From assembly GCA_000310025.1 (NCBI GenBank), contig FN649735.1, positions 2,652,832 to 2,695,784 of the forward strand: a stretch of DNA of 42,953 nt, given 5' to 3'. Source of the DNA: Ectocarpus siliculosus. Its lineage: Eukaryota; Sar; Phaeophyceae; Ectocarpales; Ectocarpaceae. How positions within the stretch are numbered: position 1 is the first letter of the stretch; each line of letters opens with the position of its first letter. The notes under the pieces are model-generated. The model ran no database searches. It saw only the letters and a list, made by a program, of their open reading frames with translations, and was not told where the DNA came from. This document shows positions 35,601 through 42,953 of the stretch, piece by piece. The translations under genes were made by a program, and so were the position numbers.

Positions 35601-35893
35601 CTTCTACTAGCTAGACGACCCAACCGGGGTCACATGGGAGGGGGGGCTGGACCCCCTCCTGCGGTTCCTGCCTGAGATAATTTTATCGCGAGAAGGGTAC
35701 AGCAATCCCTTCCCTCGCGACCTATGAAGTCGATCTAGTTTACTAACAACGAGCTCTGCAGCGCACCGCTTCCAACTTAGACCAGGAAATACTTAGAGAG
35801 AGAGAAAAAGAAGTCACTTTGCCGGGACTCGAACCCATGACCTGGCCCTTAGTAGGCTGAGAGGGTGCCCACTAGACCACCGGGGCGATCGGG
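35601..35893 (-). mobile_element. tRNA-derived SINE, copy 1
   Basis: On the - strand it begins GATCGCCCCGGTGGTCTAGT (A-box-like) and continues to GGGTTCGAGTCCCGG (B box) about 50 nt later, as in a tRNA-derived RNA polymerase III promoter. The following sequence could not complete an acceptor stem, so it is not a functional tRNA. The body carries gagggaagggattgc...cccttctcgcg, ccgcaggaggg and a tail tgtgaccccggttgggtcgt, shared with the copies at 23413-23525 and 39943-40225. Confidence 0.8.
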
Positions 35894-36529
35894 TGTGTGC
35901 GTCCCTGGATGCCGAGCAACATAATGATTTGACGTCTTCCAGCGCCAGGTGCCTGCAAATCAAAAGTACCATCGGGCTTCCCGAAGACAACCTTTCTCTA
36001 CTTAGAGGGTCGTGGGGGCCTTCTCGTGCTACTCCTTGTGGGCATGCATGCGTGTCCGGTCACGGCATACTTGAAGAGAGAGCTACAACAACGTGCATGC
36101 GTGTGAAAAATGCTGAATGATTTAACTCTCCACAATATTCCAGGCCTGATGGCAATAACATCATATTTCAGAAGCGGCTTTTGAAACTATCCGCCGCCGT
36201 GCTTTGCCAACGCCTTCCAACGCATGTTGGATACTATTCCTCACACATGACATCCACCACCATGTCTCAGCTGTCACCCCACAGCCCTTATATGCCCCCG
36301 ACATAATACGTAGATGGCAGCTTCATGCGATCGTCACCTTTGGAGATTGAACGATAGTACTTCGAGTCGGCGTGACAAACCAACTCTCTGCGGTTTCGCG
36401 TAAAACCTCCTGAAAGGACACAGCAAAGACAAAACTATGTATGTAATCTGCACCACTCCATCGAATACTGCCCCCGTAAACACAGACGGATTGACCTCCT
36501 TCCCGCTGCAGTTGGGAGACCTCTGAATG

Positions 36530-36719
36530 TGTTGATGTAGACTACAGCATATCGACTATGGTACAAGTCAGCAAAGAAAGGTGGATACGTGGATACGCCG
36601 TAGACTTCATCCACATTGTAACAAAAGTATGACCGAGGTTCTGTTAGATATACAGCATATCCACTTTGCTACAAATCAGCGCTGGCTTGTAGCATAGTGG
36701 ATATGCTGTACATCTAACA
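36530..36719. repeat. Two adjacent related hairpins
   Basis: Hairpin one (about 36530-36615) is old and imperfect. Hairpin two (36642-36719) has 39-nt arms meeting without a spacer at 36680/36681, with four mismatches. Three of the four arms share acagcatatc.act.tg.tacaa.tcagc, so they are one family. The ends TGTTAG...CTAACA and centre TCAGC|GCTG are those of the palindrome at 11591-11664. Confidence 0.85.
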
Positions 36720-37116
36720 CGACCGTGTCACGATCCAAAAAGCCACATGCAGAGCGCGGTTCAGTTGATGGTGTCGACGACCCTAACAATGACACGGACA
36801 CTCCAACTCTTGAATAATATCGGGTTGGGACCAAACGTTCCGACCGCGTGTATGAAGCAAAGCTCAGAAGAATGTCAGAGGGACTCGTACCACCGGCCCT
36901 ATCCAAGACTCTCGAGAATTGCCTAGCGTCCGATGCGCTACCCACCGTTCTACACATAGTCCTCGTCGAATTTCGTCCGCGGCGACCATTTGGGTACGGA
37001 CATGACGCATTTCCACTTGTACTTGCATTGTACTACGCACGCACAAAAACAAAGCATTATCTTCCTCTTTTGCCTTCATCACAGCGCAAGCCAAGCTGCG
37101 AAGGCTCGTCGCACAT

Positions 37117-38193
37117 TCAGGCCTCGCACAGCTTAAATTCCGCAGCCTTCTCCTCGTGGTGAGTTGCCACGAAGCCGGATACGCTCCACTTGACGTACTG
37201 CCCCTCATGCCCCTTGATCTTGACCGTCGGCCCGTTCCACACAAGCTCCAACACCTCCCAATCGCCGTTCGTGGGCACTTGAGAGTCCCACACCACCCAC
37301 TCCCTCGGGTGGCTGATGCCGAGCATGAACAGCATATTGTTGTTGTGCATGCGGCTGTGCATGCGGTACCCCCCCGCCCCCCCCGAGAACATGAACCGGG
37401 ACGGGGTCGATATTCCGGCCTGAGGGGTTGTGTCTCCAAACTCGAGAGAGAAACCCCCGAGGCGGGGCAGCGGTGGGCGGACGCCAATGAATATCCTCGT
37501 CACCTCTGCGACGAAATCCAGCGCATCCTGCACGCGTCGCAAAAATGGGGGCGTGATGCAACAGTTCGACGGCCGATGGAGGTGAGACGGCTACCCGATA
37601 CTACGGGCATCGCAAGTCCCGATGCAACACTCCTGAAATGTTGAACATGAGATATAGCCACTAAAAAAGTTGAAAGTATTGATCGGAAATGGGCAAAATT
37701 GGTGGTACTCTCTGGATGGAGTATTATATAGTGGGTACTTATGTTGGGGCAAGCTCCACCGCTTTTTTCTCTCCACCTTTGATTTGATGCTTGATAACAA
37801 TTTCCATCGCTTGGTGCAGATATTGCACGTGAAATAGGTCCGGTCCTTAGATTTTCTAACATGCGCACGGAGAGGCGGTACCCGCTGGAACATTGCTCGT
37901 CGCTAGCTACATAGACCATATGAAGAAATCTCTGCGTCGCCGCCATGACACAAAATAATTCATCATTTGAAACTTCAAATAATGCCTGGCCGCGCCTTCC
38001 CCTCCGCTTCAGTCTGAATGTTTGTTTTTTGCAACGACAAGTTAGAAACCGCTCGAAACACGCCCCTCACCGCACGCAGCCCCGCGTAGGATGATTTGCG
38101 GTTCGTCGCCTGTAGAACCCGCCTTCCGTCGGGAGACAACAGGCAATAATCTGTTTCTACGCGGAAGGTCTTCTCGGTGACTTCATGGTGAGA
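37117..38193 (-). CDS. Unidentified protein, last two exons
   Basis: Exons 38193-38071 and 37527-37117 join in phase 0 (donor GCG|GTGAGG, acceptor GCAG|GAT) to 177 residues ending in a stop. Landmarks are FRVETDYCLLSPDGRRVLQA, DALDFVAEVTRIFIGVRPP, a Gly-rich FMFSGGAGG, a short His/Asn/Met stretch MHSRMHNNNMLFML and WEVLELVWNGPTVKIKGHEG. The regular alternation of hydrophobic residues suggests a mostly beta-strand soluble domain. I see no signal peptide, membrane segment or known catalytic motif, and I do not recognise the family. Upstream exons should lie beyond 38193 but could not be identified; they may be outside the window. The coding call rests on GC-rich third positions, clean splice sites and frame continuity. 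Confidence 0.6.
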
Positions 38194-39045
38194 CTTCCGG
38201 CAGAGTGGCAGGAACAAACAAAGTTAGGGCACACGAAACGCCAAACGACCAGCAGCAGTGTTGCAATTTGATGGGTCGGTTTGGGCACCTCAATCATGAC
38301 GACAAATGAAATTAGGATTGGGGTTCAACCATTCGCGCAACCGTATGTGCTCTTTTGCCGAAGGGTACTGAAGCGCGAAGCCAAGGCTGTGCTTTGAGTG
38401 AGAAGATGACATCATGCACACAGAATACGAGGAATGTTTCTTTGGGAAGGGTAGGGAACAGGGAGGTTCGTGCCAACATATCAACAGCTATAGCCAGGCG
38501 ATGACGAACCGTCGTCTCCTTGTGAATGCAAAATGTATGTGCAAATTTCCCACATATTTCTTTTAGGTCGGTGCACACCCTGGAGGCTCGCAAGGACCAA
38601 CATAATCCCTTTATTCCCACCCCTGGTCGGAGTTTCCACTCATCGTGTTGAGGCAATGCTCAACGGAGAGTCCCATGTATATGCTGTATCCATGTAGAAA
38701 TATCCACGACAGCCGCCCGCCATAGAAACAGCCTAAGAGAGTAGTCAACTCATCGATGTAGAGAAAGGTGGAGAACTTCCTAGGCTGTCGGGGCACGTTT
38801 CACAACCCTACTTCTGATTTCACCACGGGGTGTGGTTCACATTATTCAACGAACAAGAAGGTATTCATTCCGTCCGCAGGTAGGTGTCGTCATCAATAAT
38901 TCGCACATATATAGGAATCTCCTACACGGACGTTTAAAGTCCACCCTGCGCTGTCGCAGGCATAATGACCTGTATATAAGTACAGATTTGTAAATATTCT
39001 TTTGGTTCGTTGAGGGTGGCCCTTGGCAAAACAATGTTGGTCCAA

Positions 39046-39132
39046 AATCAAAAATCCAGATTGGATTTTGATTTTCGATTTCGGCTTGGCTCTACACGGC
39101 GCAAGCGGGGAATCGAAATCAAAAATCAAACA
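39046..39132. repeat. AT-rich inverted repeats
   Basis: aaaatcaaaaatcca and tggattttgatttt form one hairpin (about 39046-39078). The segment aatcgaaatcaaaaatcaaa (39111-39130) is a further inverted copy of attttgattttcgatt. The three related arms form alternative foldbacks. Confidence 0.7.
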
Positions 39133-39404
39133 GGGGAGAGGCGAACAAGGCCTGTCCGCGAAGTATAAGCCAGTATATGCCTGTTGCGATGATTCACACC
39201 ATGGCCGTAAGGGCCACACGGCACCCCAGACCGAACGATAGCTCTGAACAACGGCCATGATCAGGCGGGTTGGGGGGGCTTGATCTCGCATGGATAGGCT
39301 GTGAACCCAGCGAGAAATGTGTGAATGAATGGCTGCATGCTGACGTAGGAAAGCCCAAACAGCTGCCGTTGGCTTGCGTTGACAAATAAATAGTTTCACG
39401 GAGA

Positions 39405-39407
<3 letters not shown>

Positions 39408-39466
<59 letters not shown>
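39408..39466. repeat. CT microsatellite, 59 bp
   Basis: This is an uninterrupted CT dinucleotide tract. The Arg-Glu repeat frames read antisense over it are artefacts. Confidence 0.98.
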
Positions 39467-39469
<3 letters not shown>

Positions 39470-39942
39470 TTCGAGCAGATTTCGCTCAAACACAGCATAC
39501 CGTGCTAAGCTGGATGTCAGCTTTCTGCCAAGCTATTGCTTGCATCGCCAAGCTATCTGTAGGTGGCTAGACGAGTACCGAAATGAAGGCGTGTACGATT
39601 CTTTGAGGGTGTGGCAAGTGTGCCAAGCCAGCTTGATGTTCCTCTTCGCACTATTGATTTTGATTTTGGAGGCTATTCGTGCTCGTTTTGGATTTCACCA
39701 TATCGATAAATTATCGGAACACAAACTGTCCCTTCTAAAATCCGGCGGCGCAACACTGGCGCGCTGTCCAATCAGTGACATTTTGTTTTTCTTCTTATTT
39801 TGGACGGAAACGTGGTCTGTCAAGGGCCACCCTGAGACCGCCGGGCTCTTCGAGTCAAAATGCCTCAGCCGTGTGAGCTGTTCGTCCTTGGGGAAACGTC
39901 ACTGATGGCAGCTTGCAATTGATTCACACCAACGCATGATAG

Positions 39943-40260
39943 CCGGTCGCCCCGGTGGTCTGGGTGGTATCCTCGAAACCTTCTAGAGGTCAGGTCAGGG
40001 GTTCGAATCCCGGCGCTAGCGAGCTTTTCTTGCAAAGGGAGTTTTTCTCTCGCTTCCGCTCCTGGTCTAGTGGATAGCGCTCGTTCGTGTGTACACAGAG
40101 GGAAGAGAGTGCTGAACTCTTCTCGCATTAAGAATCGGAGGCAAAGTACCGCAGGAGGGGAGGGTAGAGAGGGCTCTTCTAGGGGCTCTTCTGTGTGACC
40201 ACGGGTTGGAGCAAACAGCACGAGTGCTGTGAGCGCTGATTTGAGGTGAAGACAAAAAAA
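39943..40260 (+). mobile_element. tRNA-derived SINE, copy 2
   Basis: The head is GGTCGCCCCGGTGGTCTGGG (A-box region) with GGGGTTCGAATCCCGG (B box) about 45 nt on. The body has tttttctctcgcttccgctc, gagggaagagagtgctgaac, cttctcgcat, ccgcaggagggg and tgtgaccacgggttgg, colinear with the copy at 35893-35601 (-). It ends near an A-rich stretch (gaagacaaaaaaaac, about 40243-40262), which may be its 3' tail. Confidence 0.8.
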
Positions 40261-40911
40261 ACAAGAATAACATGACACATAATTTTCATGAACCACGCCT
40301 TGATGACACTACACTACGAAGTACTATTATTCTCTGATGAACCCATTCTGGAGGCACGCCTGTGGCGTTCAATTTTTCTTTTCGCCAACCGCGAGAATCG
40401 GTCGAACCAAGAAGCGACCTCCGTTATCAACTGTAGCAGGGGCATTGCCTACATACACACCCCAAGCGCGCTCGTTCTTCCGGTCCGTGAGGGACCCTTT
40501 AAATAAATGTGTTTGTATGCGTAGTCGGGGTATGTCCTGAATGCAAGAGTAAACCGGCACCGTGGGGAACGTTTCGCTGTGGCATATTCTTTCGCCTCAC
40601 CTATCTCTTGTGGTCACTCCCAGCCCTTCTATTTGGCTTAGGCGCGATAGGCCTCGCTCCCCGATTTTCGCCTGCTACGGTAATCGCATGCATTAATTTC
40701 TTGGGTTCTCCGTCGCTCCAATCTGCCTACCATCAATAATATCGTATTTGCCCCATCTCTCCGATCTGATGTCACACGGCATCAGACTCGATGCGCCGGT
40801 GCAATCTTCTTGTTTTAACGCGTGAGAAATGTATATTGCCCAGGTCTTCCCTCGAGGATAATCTTTATCTTCACTTCTGCAACACGTCGCCCTTACTCTA
40901 TCTCCAGTATA

Positions 40912-41148
40912 TGTACATATAAGATTTGGTCACTTTTCATGCTTCGGGGCTTCTTTCTCTCGCGGCAGCGAGTCTTTTATCGCAATTCCTTCTCAGGGGC
41001 ACGCAGGAGGCTAGTCGGTACATGAACACCCGTGCCCGGAGCTCGGTAGGCCTCCGTGGCGCGTGTGGTTGACGGCCGAAGTTGCGAAAACTGGCTCAAA
41101 ACCCCGGGGACGCGTTCCGCTCTGACAAAGCCTGGCGAAACAATTCTG
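40912..41148 (+). repeat. Diverged direct repeat, copy A
   Basis: The copy is colinear with 41648-41884. Shared landmarks are tgcttcggg, ggcacgca.gagg.t.gtcggtaca, ggcgcgtgtg.ttgac and aaaactggctc.a.accccgg followed by ggacg.gttccgc. Small indels separate the copies. No coding potential was recognised. Confidence 0.8.
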
Positions 41149-41647
41149 AAACCTATCAAACCCACCATACACGACGGTTTAACATATTTGCCGCTTGCTT
41201 CTCCACTTTCATTCGTTCATTCATTCATTCATTCGATGATTCATGGCTGTGACTCTTCGTGTCATCGCATTGTTCGTGTCATCGCATTGTCCAACAGCAG
41301 TACCTACGTTTACTGCACTTCGCAGCGGGCCAAGTGTAGACAAGTCTGAGAGTATGCATCCAGCCGCAGTGTTGAACATGTCCCATTTGTGGTGTTGTTT
41401 CGGCTTCAAATTCGGTTCTCATCGGAAATCTGCCATCATCAATCAAAGACATGTGGAAGTCTAAGTTTTCGATGCCAAAATATTGTCCGCTCGAGCTGGC
41501 TCCAATTCAATGTAGAATCACAGCGTGCGCGATGTTTTGTGGGGAAATACAAGCGTTGTACGACACACAGCCCCTCTCGGCAATGCGCATGTGGTCTTCC
41601 CTCAGCTGAGGGAGGTAGACACCCACGTCCCGAAGGGAGACCTTGTA

Positions 41648-41884
41648 TGTATATGTATCATTTCGCCAGTTTTTTGTGCTTCGGGACATATTTCGCTGGC
41701 GTAAGTCAATCTTTTCTCACTGTTATTTCTCATGGGCACGCACGAGGGTCGTCGGTACATTACCGTGCACGCCCGAGGACCGCGACCCACCCTTGGCGCG
41801 TGTGCTTGACACCCAAAGTTGAAAAAACTGGCTCTATACCCCGGGGACGTGTTCCGCGGAAAGAAAGCCTTCCCGAGAAAAACA
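41648..41884 (+). repeat. Diverged direct repeat, copy B
   Basis: This is the second copy of the block at 40912-41148, offset by about 737 bp in the same orientation. The intervening DNA is not repeated, so this is either a segmental duplication with a long unit or two insertions of one element. Confidence 0.8.
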
Positions 41885-41958
41885 AAAACATTTACTGCTT
41901 TCGAAAACACAGAAGAATTAGAGCACACAAGCCCCACAGAGCATGGGCAGCACCACGA

Positions 41959-42358
41959 TACTTAATACACCACAAGAGCAAGTGATAAACGTAGCGGATT
42001 ACAACAGAGGCAGTCGGACCTGCATCAAAGACGCCGCTAAAACACACACGAATTAACGTACACACACGAGAACAGCGGTCGCAGCAGCAGGAGGAGGATC
42101 TGCAGCAAAGATGCCACTAAGGCACAAACAAACTAACGTACACGCGAACAGCAACACCATATTACTACACAAGAGCGGGTGGTCTTACGCAGCGGATTTA
42201 AGTACCACCAGGACCTGCAACAAAGACGCCGCTCAAGCACACACACACTCACATACACGCGAATAGCAGTCGCATCAGCAGCAGGACGACAGCAGGAGGA
42301 CTTGCAAGAAGGGCACCATTGCAGCACACACGAACTCACGTACATGCGTACAGCAGTC
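41959..42358 (+). repeat. Minisatellite with two-level (higher-order) organisation
   Basis: A basic unit (ggacctgcaacaaagacgcc, then gct.aagcacacac.aa.t.acgtacacgcgaacagcag) starts at 42016, 42096, 42211 and 42298. Pairs of units form a larger ~195-bp repeat that also includes a preamble (ac.acaagagc..gtg....acg.agcggatt) at about 41970 and 42165. Confidence 0.8.
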
Positions 42359-42528
42359 TGTGAGAAACAAAATACACGGAGCAAGTTCCACGCAAAATCT
42401 GCACGTTTGTATTGATTTCCTAAAGAGAGCTTTAAGTCCTGGAGTTCGTTGAGTCTTACGTTCTAGAGAAATAGATCGTGACACCATTTGTTAAATGCCG
42501 AGGATCTACTGTCGTGTCTTTGCAGGCA

Positions 42529-42753
42529 GGAGAACGGTTCACACAACCAATAACTCGAGCGGAACTCCACTTTTTTGAACGTACTACACACATCGCTACG
42601 TCTATTGTGATGCCTTCCTGTATTCCTGACTGACTGCTGCTATTACTACCACCGCTGATTACATCATCGGTGATCGGACAAATGGGGACTGTGTGTAGTA
42701 CGTTCAAAAAAGTGGAGTTCCGCTCGAGTTATTGGTTGTGTGAACCGTTCTCC
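42529..42753. mobile_element. Foldback element with perfect 64-bp terminal inverted repeats
   Basis: The left arm 42529-42592 and right arm 42690-42753 are exact reverse complements. They begin ggagaacggttcacacaacc and enclose 97 bp without coding potential. Perfect identity of the arms implies recent insertion or recent homogenisation. Just outside the right end, tgaacc.ttc recurs at 42741, 42780 and 42801. No target-site duplication is obvious. Confidence 0.93.
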
Positions 42754-42953
42754 CTTCATTCCGAATATTCATTTCGGATTGAACCTTTCCCGATTGTTAG
42801 TGAACCTTTCGCCCTTCCTTGAGGTTGAATCTTTGAATCTCACACAAAATGAGGAATACATACATACATACGTTGTTTGCGAATGGAATATGTAGCTGAA
42901 ATGAAGTGCTATTGCAGCCAGTCCCGGGTAACAGAATAGTAGGTAGCTGCTCA

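Larger units (their letters stand above)
30311..37116. other. Repeat-rich intergenic region, no intact gene recognised
   Basis: Apart from the kinase fragment, the inverted 540-bp repeat, one SINE copy and the hairpins annotated separately, I find no coding exons I can support. An open frame of 179 codons on the - strand (30941-30402) overlaps one of 138 codons on the + strand (30316-30732), and neither has a family signature. Short CAA-type repeats occur at about 29507-29527 and 32319-32350. Confidence 0.5.
38194..42953. other. Repeat-dominated region, no gene recognised
   Basis: Besides the SINE, direct repeats, minisatellite and foldback element listed separately, I see no supported exon. 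A frame at 39540-39905 starts with HRQAICRWLDEYRNEGVYDSL, faintly like a transposase helix-turn-helix, but it then becomes unrelated hydrophobic sequence. Frames over the TC microsatellite are artefacts of the repeat. Confidence 0.5.

Noticed and set aside
35820-35893. tRNA gene (- strand) suggested by A and B boxes
   Set aside because: The 3' acceptor strand does not pair with the 5' strand, and the element continues into a repeated body shared with other loci, so it is a SINE head.
39194-39498. Arg-Glu repeat proteins on the - strand
   Set aside because: They are translations of the CT microsatellite at 39408-39466.
39540-39905. Transposase-like helix-turn-helix (CRWLDEYRNEGVYDSL)
   Set aside because: The similarity covers only about 15 residues, and the rest of the frame is unrelated, with no catalytic triad.
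39943-40015. tRNA gene (+ strand)
   Set aside because: It is the same SINE head, and no complete cloverleaf with a plausible anticodon arm could be drawn.

Overview
The window is a stretch of intron-rich nuclear DNA from a photosynthetic eukaryote. A stramenopile, most likely a brown alga, fits best. The reasons are short GC-rich exons with GTGAGT/GTAAGT donors and pyrimidine-plus-CAG acceptors, introns of about 100-1000 bp full of hairpins and small repeats, and a plastid-type rRNA methyltransferase whose N-terminus looks like a signal peptide followed by an SRAF motif resembling the heterokont ASAFAP cleavage site. The lineage is inference: no marker gene settles it. The exon models below were built by hand from reading frame, splice sites, intron phase and family similarity. 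Most long open frames here are intron or antisense shadows.

Layout. Positions 1-230 are homopolymer-rich and probably poor-quality contig end. A short telomere-type tract lies at 910-944. The 3' half of an actin-related protein gene (ARP1/centractin type) occupies 1323-3552 on the + strand, and a 540-bp dispersed repeat sits in its last intron. 3553-6369 is apparently gene-free. A complete 7-exon RsmD-like rRNA guanine-N2 methyltransferase gene, probably plastid-targeted, runs on the - strand from 10788 to 6370. Divergent from it is a large Slo/BK-type potassium channel gene (12556-22134, +, 16 recognised exons, first exon or exons unresolved). A complete 10-exon YheT/EMB8-type alpha/beta-hydrolase gene runs on the - strand from 30042 to 22991 and converges on the channel gene. 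From 30.1 kb on, the DNA is repeat-dominated: a protein-kinase fragment with one in-frame stop (32158-32519), a second inverted copy of the 540-bp repeat, two copies of a tRNA-derived SINE (a third, tail-only copy is in a hydrolase intron), foldback elements, minisatellites, and the last two exons of an unidentified gene (38193-37117, -).

The genes do not form a pathway. They are unrelated single-copy housekeeping or membrane genes, as usual in such genomes. The most unusual content is structural. Two introns contain degenerate tandem repeats whose unit is a copy of the neighbouring exon edge, splice site included. A family of near-perfect palindromes shares TGTTAG...CTAACA ends and a TCAGC|GCTG centre. 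A SINE family and a repeat flanked by poly-C tracts recur across the window.
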